Origin: Scalesia atractyloides
Taxonomy: Eukaryota; Streptophyta; Magnoliopsida; Asterales; Asteraceae
DNA: 64,000 nt
Direction: 5' to 3'
Assembly: GCA_947069175.1 (NCBI GenBank)
Contig: CAMTDV010000027.1
Span: 42,111,369 to 42,175,368, forward strand
A model generated the notes under the pieces. The model made no database searches and was not told where the DNA came from. It worked only from the letters and a program-made list of their open reading frames with translations. Shown here one piece after another: positions 11,641 to 22,640 of this stretch; position 1 is the first letter of the stretch; every line of letters begins with the position of its first letter. The translations under genes were made by a program, and so were the position numbers.

Positions 11641-14600
11641 TTTCAACAGGTTTTAGTTAGAGACTGCAACCCAGGCCATTGAAGATCTGGGCTTGTCATT
11701 AGCGTCAACATAAGTAACCTCACGAAAAATCAAATTAGTTGAGGATGAGGTTGATGATGCTTTTGATTTATTTGAAATGGGGGTAGAAGACTGAGTCTTG
11801 GCCACTGACTTAGGCCTTCAGGTTACCGAATCAGACTTCTGCCCAATCCTTGGAGTGCTAGAAGGATTCCATGAAACTGAAGGTCTCAAGGGTTTGAAAT
11901 ATTATTTCTTAGCCAAGTTCCAGCCGCGATCAGAAGACTTAGCCATAAAACGAGCCTGAGGTGGGCGATTAGGCATAGTCTTCTGATGTCGTGAATACAA
12001 AGTTTTGAACGAGGTAAAGGTCTTTTGACAATTGCGAGCAATATGCCTGGGAGATCCATAATTGAAACAGGTCTGCCTCTTCTGGAAGAAAACAGTTCGT
12101 TCAGCTTTGGAAATTCTGGGCAATTTGTGTGTCAGTTTCTTGCTTGCGGGTGCTGACGGCTGATGCACGGTCTTGTTCTTGACGGTGTTCTGAGCACAAC
12201 CATCAACACACTTGTTAGTTTTGTGATTTGAATTTAACAGTTTGGAACATGGAGATTTAGGCAAAATTTTAACAGATATCTGTTCAGTTGGTTGCTTAAC
12301 AGATTCAGTTTGCGACTTCTGAGTCCATTTCTCAGATTGATGAGGAGACCCAGCAGTTGCCATTTCAGTTGTTGAAGACGCCTGTTTTGTTTTCTTATTT
12401 TTAGATCGGTGTGTTCTCTGTTTCTTAATCTTACTCTTCAAATCACATTTTGTGACAGATTCGGTAGAGGACATGGATGGCTCTATAGGGACATCCTTTT
12501 CTAAAATTTCAGAAGATGAGCTAGATGTAGTATTTGAATATGGACTTTCGTGATTTTGAAGAATTTGAGACTCCGATTTAGAACCAGTTTTAAGATTTTC
12601 ATTTGTAACATGAGAAAAGGAGTGCTCATGATCTGTCGGTTCAGAATCAGTCCCTTGTACTTGGTTAACATAAGCTGAGTCGCCCGAATCTTCTAGAATT
12701 ATGTCAACATCAACGTTCACAGGGTAGGTTGGTTGGTCGACTTTTGCACTGTCAGTCCTAGGAGGCGCATCAACAGGCAAAACCTCTAGAGAAGAGCTTC
12801 CGATCTCTTCAGCTGAAACTGATGAAACCGAATCATCTATCGATGCTGAACTTGCAGCTAAATTCATGTTTTCATCACAAGAGTTATTACAGTTATTAGC
12901 ATTATTCAGAACATCATCATTTGATGAAAAACCAGAATTAAAACTGTCTAAATTCTCAACACATCCAACATTGTTTGAGCATGTAAATTGTTCAGCAAGA
13001 AATTGATTTAAAATGTCAAAAGCAGGCTTAAAAAACGCATAATCAGCAGCCGAATTGTCTGAATTTGTATTCAGACATTCTTCTTGATCATCCTCTGTGT
13101 TATCCTCAACTAAAATTTCTTATGCACATGAGTTAGACACATTAGTACCGTTCACGAATTTAGTTTGAGTATCAGAAGATTCTTTTCCTTTAGGTTCTGT
13201 GGAGGATGTGGACTTCTCTGCCTCAGGCACTACCTTTTCAAAACCATCTGTACCACCAGAAGGATGATCACCACTTTCATGTGAAAGTGGTGTAGAAGTA
13301 ACAAAGACATCATCCTTCTTGAGTTCAGTGGGTTTAGAGAACTTTGGGTAATAGGGCGTCCATGGTTTAGATAGATAATCTGAAGGTTTACCATAAATCA
13401 TTTTTTCTACATTTTCTAAATCAGCCTCAGATTCAAGCATTCAAGTATAATTACGATTATATGGTGGAGGTGCCTTATTATACCCAAGACCTTTGGTAAA
13501 ATCACATGAGTCCTTGACAAGTTTACTGGAAGTTTCAATTTTTTTAATGTTTATTTCATTTTCGTGAAGCTTCCCTGTCAAGGAATTTAGCTTGGCTAAG
13601 GCTGCTTGAAGCTCTACGTCCTTTTTAGTTAGTTTTAGCTTATAGTCGTAGACCCAACATTGCTGTTGGTTCAAGTCTAGCTTTAGCTGAGCTACATCTT
13701 GTTTCTGAGCTTCGACCTTTTCCATAAGAAGCTTGTTCTTATCTTTAAGGGCGATGTTCTGTGACGCAGCTTGTTGGTATTCAGCTACTAGAGTTAAATT
13801 AAGGGCGAAAATTTGTGATAATTTAAAACGACAACTATCAGAACAGAGAATTTGATTTACCGTTTTCGAAAGATCGGGCGTCTCAGTTATCTGCGCCATC
13901 ATGCAGTGGTTGCTGTTCTTGGAGATATTTAATGTTTCCATTTGAGCTGCGACATCTGCCTAGTTAAAACCTTCATGCTGTTGGGCCACCAATGCTGTTG
14001 ACTTCCCGCCCAAGCTGCTCGAGGGACTCGTCGTGGACTTTGAGGGAGAGACGGGAACCAGCTGTCGGTCACTACTCTGTATATCTGCCACCCTAGATGA
14101 CACATACTCGGATGGCTGCTTCTTGCATTCCCTGGCAAAATGTCCTGGTTCGTGACATCTGTTGCATCTAAGTTTATCCTTGGTGAGACCAGTCTTCAAG
14201 TTTGACAAGGGTTGCCTTCCATACTTCTTCTGAAACTTGTTAACCCAAAAAGCAGCCATTGCTAGATTCCAAGAAACATCGATCTCGTCCAGGTCCTCCT
14301 CCATGATTTGATCAACTTCGGTTGGAAGAATGGATGGAGGAGTCAGATCACCTGCCAGGACAGCGTTTAAGCTTTTGATCATCGATGCCGCAATAGCCAG
14401 TTTCTCTTCGTTTTCTTTAGTGAGAAACGCATAGTTGGATGCAGGTTGAGCAGGTGCAGGCGGTGGTGCAGCAGTTTGAGGAGTGTTGCCTTGTTGCATT
14501 GTTTGAGGAATTGCAGGACTGAACACCATGTTGGGATACTAAGCATGGTACTGGGTGTGAACTTGAGCAGCTTAAACCATCGTGGGATTCTGAGATTGAA

Positions 14601-14749
14601 GACCATACACGTACTGGGTGTTCTGTGGCGTGGCTATAGGACTATAAACCACGTTTGAGCCACCCGGTGTTTGCGAATTTCCTTGCAGAGGGCTATAAAT
14701 AAGATTTTCTGACATTAGAGCCGCATTTTGCCCTGTCATCCCTACGGCC
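11641..14749 (-). pseudogene. copia gag C-terminal region with two zinc knuckles (outer element)
   Basis: From 14749 down: a Gln/Pro/Tyr-rich segment, an alpha-helical segment, the first zinc knuckle CNRCHEPGHFARECKK (about 14170-14120), a long predicted coiled coil rich in Lys/Gln/Leu (13550-13800), an acidic Ser/Thr-rich linker (11950-13440) and a second knuckle-like motif CFNYGSPRHIARNC near 12070-12030, whose second Cys is replaced by Tyr. Frame breaks occur at about 13940, 13440, 13120 and 11900. The first part of gag is displaced to 27601-28362 by the inner element. Confidence 0.86.
14745..14749. repeat. target-site duplication CGGCC, left copy
   Basis: CGGCC immediately precedes the left LTR of the inner copia element and recurs at 27596-27600 directly after the right LTR. 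The two flanks are consecutive pieces of the outer element's gag. Confidence 0.92.
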
Positions 14750-15053
14750 TGTAAGTCCCGTAAACGGATCAAACAGGTATCACTAACCTAATCAATAGCG
14801 GAAATTATGATTAGGAAAAAGAACAACTTGAATAACTTCAATGATTATAACTTGCATACACCAAAGATGTCAGATACAAGTTTTTGCAATCAACTCTCTA
14901 ACCCCTATTAAATGACCTAGCCCCTCTATTTATAAACATCATATAGCCCATAATTACAACCCTAGGCCCATTAGGCATTAGGAAGCCCACACTAACCCCA
15001 AAAGTCCAAATACAGCACTAATGAATAAACCTTTAAAGCTCCAAGCCCAACAT
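14750..15053 (-). repeat. 3' LTR of inner copia element
   Basis: 304 bp; on the minus strand it starts TGTTGGGCTT at 15053 and ends CTTACA at 14750. A TATA-like TATAAATAG on the minus strand lies at about 14925-14935. It is collinear with the 5' LTR at 27294-27595 and with the diverged outer LTR at 29154-29439. Confidence 0.93.
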
Positions 15054-15066
15054 TCTCCCCCTAGGT
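15054..15066 (-). promoter_or_regulatory. polypurine tract of inner copia element
   Basis: The minus strand reads CTAGGGGGAGAA directly before the 3' LTR start TGTTGG. This is the normal place and composition for the primer of plus-strand cDNA synthesis. Confidence 0.85.
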
Positions 15067-15071
15067 TTACT

Positions 15072-17800
15072 TTATTTGTCCTTCGGTTGAGCATCGATAC
15101 CTAAACGTCCAGCAATAATACCAGCAACTGCAGCTGTCCAATCTTTAGTACAAACCTCGTATAGCTTTGCAGTTCGTATTTGATGAGAAACAAGAACTTG
15201 TAAATCTTCATCATGAAAGCTAACCAGATCTACCACATCGTTCACCCTAAACGCCTTCTCTTTTGTCACAATAGCAACACTTCTGATTTTCGGATCGTAT
15301 AACCAAAAGTTGAAGTTTTTCAGAATTCCCTTGGGAAAGGTAGAAGCTACTGGGATAACTAGCTCTTTGTCCGTTGGCGGCCACATCATAGATTTAAACC
15401 TCTTGCCCGTGTGCGCATCGCGAACCCCCTTAGCTGCTCTCAAGTACGGTTCAGCAGTCTTCATACTCTTAAACCCGCTCCTAACCTCACGTTCAAGCTT
15501 CTTAAAGAGTCTCCAACCCGGTCCACGCTCTGTAGTGTCGTCATCAGTGTATGGAGCTCTCAAAAGGTCAGTCAACGCAACTTTAGTCCATGCCTCAAAC
15601 TGCGACTCTTTCGAATAGTATTCCCTGGTTCCATCCTGGCGCATGATGATCCACATATTTTTAACATGATCATACATCCAACTCAGCACCTTCGACTTGT
15701 TTCCCACCTTACTATAATAACTTGATCCCAACTCCATTACATATCTCTCGGGCTGATTGGTTTGATCTTTCAGCTGAAAATTCTCATCCAGTGGATTCAC
15801 GTTAACATTCTTCATCAAGACCATTTGCTTCTTCCTCTGATCTGCAGCACGTTTCTGAATGGCAGTGAACTTTTTGCGTGGATCGCTTAAATAATCATCG
15901 AGACCGGCTTGACGTTCGGCTGCCAACTGCGCAGTCGCCTACCTCTGTTCTTCAGTTTCTTCTGCCATACGCTTTATGCTGCACGATGTCTAGTTTCAAC
16001 ATTCATCGAATCATCGGTAGGATCACTAAACTCCCTTCCAAACTTGTTCTCCAGCTTGCCCCTTAAATCAAACACAAGAGTCATAAGCATCGTGACATCT
16101 CCCTGCAGCTGATCGATAGTTTGATCTCAACATCTAAGCGACTCTACAGAGAGGCAATCTGAGCATCCTTTAACATAACCTCCTGTTCCAACATAATTAC
16201 TTGTTTCTTTAAATCAACTACATCCACCTCTGTATCACGTCATCACTGTCCAATCCCCCAAACTCGAATGCCCTCTTCTCAGATCTACGCACATAATCGT
16301 CAGCAACATTATCAGTATAACCGACTCCACTATCACCCGCTTCTGAACCACCAGCACCTGACGAACTACCTACAAATTCCATCATTCGTAGAGCCGTGTC
16401 AACATCAATCGATACAACTGTGGACTGTGTAATGATAGGAGTGGTTTGCTGTGCAGATGAAATAGGCGTGTCAACCATCGATGTATGAACAACAGATTCA
16501 GCAACAGTAACCTCAGCAACGGTGATCTCAGCAGCAGTAGATGTAATCAAATCAGAGGTAGCAACAGTAACAACAACGAGAGCCTCAGGTGTACTAGATG
16601 AAATACTCAGCCCAGTTCTTCGCCTCTTGATTAACGGTACCTCATCTTCTTCGTCTTCGTCATCTTCTTCAGTCTGAGCGGTTGGTGCAACAATAGACGG
16701 AATGTCAAGTGGGGGATCACCCTATTTCTCTTGTATATCTTTCAATTGAGCGATCAAGGCTGCTAGGTTCTCAGATGACAACTCTGGTAGAGCAGGAGTC
16801 AAGGTGGCATTGAACGCATCACGATCGTCCAGAAAGGCTTGGACAACATCATCCTCATCATCGGTGACTAAATCCTCTACTTCTATCTCCTTTTCTTTTG
16901 CCGGTATGTTGTGTTCTTCAGCCACTATCGCGTTTACTGAAGGAGGAGGAGGTGGTGGAGCATGCAAACCAACAACTTCAAAATACTTTCCGAACTTCTT
17001 CAGAGGAAAATGACCTACAAACACCGTCTTTGAAGTAGAGCGGTTCTTCTTCATTGTGGCAAAGATAGTAGGCCCCATTGGCTTCATATTCAGTAGGTTA
17101 GCGTCTGTAGCATCCTTCCCAAATCCAGATAACGGGCATCAAGCATCAGCTGGATAAAACGTGGGTATAACAGGAACATCCGTTTCTTGGACTGCTCTAA
17201 GATTTTCTTCATGCTATCGAAGATATAACTAGAATAGTTATACTTCCAGTCAATGACTAATGAAACTATCGCAGATGTCTGGGCCTGATTTAGCTGATCC
17301 AGCCCCCCCTTGTTTTCCGACACACACTGCATGAACATGTGCATGAGTAACCTCCAGTATGCCGGAAACATCTTCTTCAACAGCGGCGGATAAGCACCCT
17401 CATATCCCATCTCCATAAGTACAGGCAACACCTTCTCTTTGGCATAAGTAGTTGGATCACTGAAAGTATCTGTCAGCTGTAGCACCTCCCTCACACAAGC
17501 TTTGTTCACCACAATCTCCTTCCCTTGAATCTGCGAACGTATAAATGGTCTACCATCTTCACCCCTCGGCTGAATACGTGCTCTTTTCCAAAATGAATGG
17601 ACTAGATCTCTATATATCACAGGATTAGCACGGAGAGCGTAAGCTATTCTACAAGTGTTGAGCCCCACTATCATCGCCTGAAATTCCCGAAAGAACTCAG
17701 CTGGCGGGTCTGAGAGATACCCGGCCTGGTTGTGAAACTGTTCCTTAACCAGCATCACCGCGTCAAAGCTTCTTCCACCATATCTGTAAAAAATCAACCA
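15072..17800 (-). pseudogene. extra 3' ORF of inner copia element (env-position ORF of unknown function)
   Basis: Long sense-strand coding region between pol and the 3' LTR, in the place where Sireviruses carry an env-like ORF. The N-terminal ~240 residues (17090-17800) contain a block with YWRLLMHMFMQCV, SSYIFDSMKKIL and FLLYPRFIQLMLD that recurs in the 3' ORF of the unrelated plus-strand copia at 59.3-59.6 kb. A low-complexity acidic, Pro- and Thr-rich middle follows (16218-17087), then a C-terminal ~285-residue part (15072-15926) with many Trp/Tyr. I see no signal peptide or clear membrane segment, so an envelope role is not supported. It is broken by a frameshift near 17.1 kb, an in-frame TAG at about 16719 and frame changes near 16.24 and 15.93 kb. 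A TTTTTTACAG stretch near 17785 on the minus strand looks like a 3' splice site, so it may have been expressed from a spliced RNA (inference). Confidence 0.75.
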
Positions 17801-19192
17801 AGTTAAATCCAACTAACGGAAGTTAACTGAGTTTAACATTATAGCAGTTAAAAACTAACTGGATAGGTCAAACAGAAGTCAAGGTTCAAAATAATACTAG
17901 TTCAAATTAATTAAGGGGTTCAACAGTTGAAAAGGTCCAAAAACTTCACATCCGGATGATTGACAATTCAAAATGAATCCGGAATGAACCTTTTCATCAA
18001 TCCGGATTGAAGGAGGTCAAAGATGCAATCCGGATTATATATTGTATCTCGAATAGATATGCATTCCGGATGAAGATCCAATCCGAAATGATATCCGAGT
18101 CCAATCCGGATTTTTTTCAGTTTCCAGACTTTAAACCAATTTCATTAGGCTGGCCCAAATCCCAAAGCACACTGGGCTAGTCCAATATCTCTTGACAGAA
18201 AAACATCCCACCAAAATTCATCAAGTAAACTAACCAAGCATCCAACTATCTTTTAATATTTCACAAGGAGAACTTATGAAAACAGACATAAACATTTAAC
18301 ACAGTCTTGCTAAGGGATTAAATCGTTTCAAATGCTAACTAAGGAACATTTTTCAGTATGAGCAGGTTCAGTTGGTCTAAGAGATTGTCAATATACTTGT
18401 CCACTTAAATCTAAAAATCAACCCTAGTAGTTTAGGCATTATGATACGCTTAAGGTAATATTATACTAAGATACTCGTGTGTCCCATACCATGACATACC
18501 TCCGCGATCAAGGTAAGAACAATGGTTCATCGTAGCAGGTGAGTATACCGTGGTCCTCCTTTATTATACAACATCAGGCTAGTGGTGAACAGGTCAGTAC
18601 TTCCGTACAACAGAGAGACCAGTAGGGACTGACGAGGGTTAGTCAAATACCTTATGAGGTACGTAAGAACTTAGAAAGAAACTTTTGTTCTCTTAGGTTT
18701 TGGCCTTTCCGTTTTGGCTCTTTTATAAAGATATCCTGACTGTGCCTAGGTCTGCATATAATCTGGATGCAACAGAAGGGCAATCAAGATATCCCCGGAT
18801 GACTCAACAACATAAAGACTGGAAACCTCAGATGTTGGCTATCTATCAACGCAAGATTTAAGACTATAAAATCATATGCCTACAGTAAGTGACCCACTGA
18901 GTACATAGTTCGTTATGTTTATATCATTTGACTTTCCCCATCCGGTTGAGTTTTAGACCTACCGACACATCACTTTCGATCCAAATCTTTTCCGCTTCTA
19001 TACCTTACATGTGTTAGTCAAACATTTTATCATGAATATTCATTTTATTTCCCTATCCTAGCAAAACCATTTTTTTAAGATTTCCCCCCTAAATTTGTGC
19101 ATAGATATATGACCAAATTTGTGAAGCAATGAAAAGAAAAGAAGAACATTAAACAAACACGAAGACAGCAGATGCCTAGGTAGTAAACTGAA
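17801..19192 (-). other. pol-to-3'-ORF spacer of inner copia element
   Basis: Non-coding, about 1.4 kb, collinear with 6422-8310 of the outer element. It contains TCCGGAT/ATCCGG motifs at 17940-18115 and a purine run (minus TAGGGGGGAAAT near 19083-19094) soon after the end of pol. If the putative acceptor at 17785 is real, much of this spacer would be an intron. Confidence 0.65.
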
Positions 19193-20603
19193 TCATTTTG
19201 AGAAGATCACAAGCACTTGAAAACGCGCGTTGCTAACGGGTTTCGTGAACAAATTCGCCACATTTGCATCAGTGTGGATTTGCTCAAGTTTTACAAGACC
19301 CTTTTCATAGCAATCGCGGATAAAATGAACTTTAATGTTTATGTGCTTGGTTTTGGAGTGGAAAACAAGGTTTTTAACGATTTGAATCGTGGCATCATTA
19401 TCACAATAAATTGTTGTGTTTATATAAGTCAAACTGTAATCCGCAAGCTGATGTTGCATCCATAAAACCTGGGAGCAACAAACAGAGGCAACAACATATT
19501 CTGCTTCTGTAGTGGAAAGCGAAACCGTCTGTTGCTTCTTGCATTGCCACGAGATTAAGCGATCTTCCAGAAATTGGCAACCAGCCGAAGTTGAGCGCAT
19601 ATCCCTATCTGTACCTCCAAGATTACTGTCAGAGAAAGCAAACAGTTCAAATTCAGAATTTTTAGGATACCAGAGGCCCAGTGATGGAGCCCCTTTGAGG
19701 TACCTAAAAATTCTTTTAACAGCATGTAAATGAGAAAGTTTAGGAGTAGCATGATAACGAGCAAACTGGCAGACGACAAACATGATATCTGGCCGACTAG
19801 TAGTGAGATACATGAGTGATCCAATCATTTAGTGATACATGGTAGGATTAACCAGGCATTCCTTCAGCATGTTCATTTAGCAGAGGCCGTTCTGCAATAG
19901 GGGAAGCCATAGGCTTGGAATCTGTAAGCTTGAATTTGGCAAGAACGTCGTGTACATATTTTCCTTGATGAATGAGTATACCCTATGGGCTCTGACGAAC
20001 TTTAAGTCCTAAAAACATGGTCATCTCCCCCAATGAGCTCATATCAAATTTCTTCTTCATGATTTCTTCGAATTCGCGGCACAAACCATCATTGGTGGAA
20101 CCAAAATCATCAACATAGATTTGGATGAGGATAATGTCCTTATCAACGCATTTGATAAACATAGTTTGGTCAATGGTTCCCCGTGTGTAGTCCTGAGCAA
20201 GCAGATGCTTTGTAAGAGTAGCGTACCATGCGCGAGGCGCTTGATGCAACCCGTAAAAAGCCTTGTCTTGTTTTTAGGCATAATCTGGCCTGTCAGGATC
20301 AGTAAAGCCCGGTGGTTGTACCACGTATATTTCCTCTTTCACCTTTCCGTATAGAAACGCAGTCTTGACATCCGTTTGATAGACAGTAAAATCCATGTAA
20401 GATGCCTATGCCAAGAAGATACTTATAGCCTCCAGACGCGTGACAGGTGCATAGACCTCATCATAATCTAAACCTTCAATCTGTCGAAACCCCTGAACCA
20501 CCAGTCTAGCTTTATTCTGAACGATAACTCCAGTGTCATCCTTCTTGTTGCGGAAAACCCAACGATTTCCAAGAGCATGCTTTCCCTGAGGCAGCTTTAC
20601 CAA
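19193..20603 (-). pseudogene. copia RT and RNase H (inner element)
   Basis: RT from GNRWVFRNKKDDTG (20560) through the palm block HQAPRAWYATLTKH and the YVDD box at 20106-20117, to RNase H with SLSTTEAEYVVASV, YCDNDATIQIVKN and KHINIKVHFIRDCYEKG. Directly after YVDD two codons are lost relative to the outer copy (YVDD then FGSTN instead of IIFGSTN), a 6-nt in-frame deletion next to the catalytic site. Frame changes at about 20.27-20.40 and 19.83-19.98 kb break the reading frame. Confidence 0.88.
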
Positions 20604-22334
20604 TTGCCAAACACAAAGCTTTTCAAATGATTGAGTTCCTCGTGCATGGAATCAACCCAACCTGGTTCCTGCAAGGAAACATCAATACTTTTAGGTTCAA
20701 TTTGGGAAATAAAGCAAGAATAGAGACATGTATTGATATCTCAAGATTGGCTGCGTGTGCGAATAGTAGCGTTGACAGGACCAATGATATTCTCAACAGG
20801 GTGATCATGTTGTAAACGCCGCAATATTGGTGTAGCGGGAACCAAAACATCTGTTTGCAAGTTGGTGACACTAGCTGAAGCAACTCCAGATGTCTCCCCC
20901 TCAACAGAGGCACCAGTAGAAGTATGTGGTGAGATATCCACCGCACAATCGAGGGGAGTAGGCTCGGGAAATAAAGAGGAACCCAAAACATCAGGAGGAA
21001 GTCCTTCATTTGTCGTATGAGGCTCTGGGTCAGAAACCGCAACTTCAGGAGGATCTGTCTTAGCAGGCGAATTGATAGATGGTTCTTGAGATTGCGAAAC
21101 TGTGGAGGAAGACGAGACAACGTCATTAAATCCAGGAGGATCGACACTCAGCTGCTTTAAGGTCTCATGTAGCTCGGCAGCGTCAGCATCGTCTTCGGAT
21201 GAAATGGGCACCGTTAGAAGGGCAGAAATTGAACTGTTACCTGTAGACACATTGGAAGACACATTAAAATGATTAAATAATGTGGAATAGTCATACAACC
21301 AGTCAGGACCAATGCGTGTGTCCTTAGGATTTTTCTCCAGCCAACCCACATTGTAGGTTTCTACTACCATCTTCTTGATCTTGTTATAAACATGGTATGG
21401 TGTATTTTTAGAATAGCCAACGAAGATGCAAGGATCCCCGCATGATTAAAACTTTCCTTTAGCGTCCATGAGCAGGAGAACACAAGGACATCCGAATTTG
21501 CGGAAATGCTTGTACGAGGGTTTGCGACCTTCAACCACTTTGTATGGAGTCTTCATGTGGCGTTTATTGATCAGGGCATGATTCTGAATGTAGCATGCAA
21601 TGTTAATTGCTTCTGCCCAGAAGATGAGAGATAACTCGGATTCAACCAGCATAGTGCGTGCAACCTCAATAAGTGTTCGATTTTTGCGTTCTGCAACCCC
21701 ATTTTGTTGTGGGGTTCTGGCTGCAGTGAACTGTCGGTCAATCCCCTTGGAGGAGCAGAAGGAGTTTAAGGTATGATTCTTAAACTTTGTCCCATTATCA
21801 CATTAAATAGCTTCACCGTAGAATCTGTCTGGTTTTCCATAAGCGTGACAAATTGTTTGACTAGCTCAGCGGTTTCACTTTTATGTGTGAGAAAGAAAAC
21901 CCAGGTGAATCGAGAGTAGTCATCAATAATAACCAGACAATAGGCCTTCCCTCCAATGCTGTGGATGTCTGTTGGACCGAAGAGATCCATCTGGAGCAGT
22001 TCTAAGACCTGAGATGTGGAGGGTACGGCTTTAGTTTGTGTGGCTGTCGATGTTGTTTTCAACACGCGCATGATTCACATCTTTCGATCTGCACGAAGTC
22101 ACGAACTGGTAGATCTCTGACTAAACCACCTTTTGCAAGACGATTTAAATTCTTCATGTTGATGTGACCCAGTTTGCAATGCCATAGCATGGCGTCATGT
22201 TCGGCTGTCGAAGAGAAAAGGCAAGTGAGCTTGTCAGAGGGAGCCTGGTTCATATCAATTACGTATGCGTTTCCTTTTGGTGCAGCTTGCAGAAGAATCC
22301 AATCATCTGGAATGATTAAACCTGGTTTTAGCAC
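20604..22334 (-). pseudogene. copia integrase and linker (inner element)
   Basis: Pre-integrase zinc domain (LWHCKLGHINMKNL ... CESC) at about 22150-22060; core with the first Asp in LLQMDLFGP (about 21995) and YCLVIIDDYSRFTWVF. A frameshift near 21805 precedes the second Asp block, then QQNGVAER with the Glu near 21700. The C-terminal part and an acidic Ser/Thr/Pro linker (20741-21370) follow. An in-frame stop lies near 21447-21450. Confidence 0.86.
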
Positions 22335-22640
22335 ATAACATCCTTTCTTTGTGAAGAGAACATCCAGATGATTGTCATAGAGTTAAGACACACTCAATAG
22401 ACTGTTCTTCAATTCTAGTACATAATTGACATTCTTAAAACTCAAGGCTCCATTGCAAACAGTTCCTCTCATAGTGATTTTCCCTGTCTCTCCACCTGCG
22501 AAGGAAACAAACCCGCCATCGAAAAACTGAATGTCATTCAACCGCGAGATGTCTCTGGTCATGTGCCTGGAACAGCCGCTATCAATATACCATAATCGAA
22601 CATGAGCGCACCAGAGCTATTCCTACACATTTCAACAGGT
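22335..22640 (-). pseudogene. copia aspartic protease (inner element)
   Basis: The minus strand near 22600-22560 reads WYIDSGCSRHMT, the active-site block, followed by DISRLNDIQFFDGGFVSF and GGETGKIT. The DSGC context is intact here, unlike the DSGY of the outer copy. A stop in the following segment (about 22384) separates it from the pre-integrase domain. Confidence 0.82.

Larger units (their letters stand above)
6422..14749 (-). mobile_element. outer Sirevirus-like Ty1/copia element, gag C-terminus to pol-3' spacer
   Basis: Second part (in transcription order) of a copia element whose first part is at 27596-29439. It carries RNase H, RT, integrase, protease and the gag C-terminus on the minus strand, followed downstream by a ~1.9-kb non-coding spacer. 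The 3' ORF and 3' LTR would lie beyond the Athila element that interrupts it at 6421. Point stops dominate in pol (9515-9517, about 9497, 10501-10503) with at least one frameshift near 10245. A long gag with a coiled coil and two zinc knuckles, plus a 3' ORF in its close relative, suggests the Sirevirus (SIRE/Maximus) lineage. Confidence 0.88.

Noticed and set aside
15072..17800. Envelope glycoprotein
   Set aside because: Position fits the env-like slot of Sireviruses, but I see no signal peptide, cleavage site or membrane segment.
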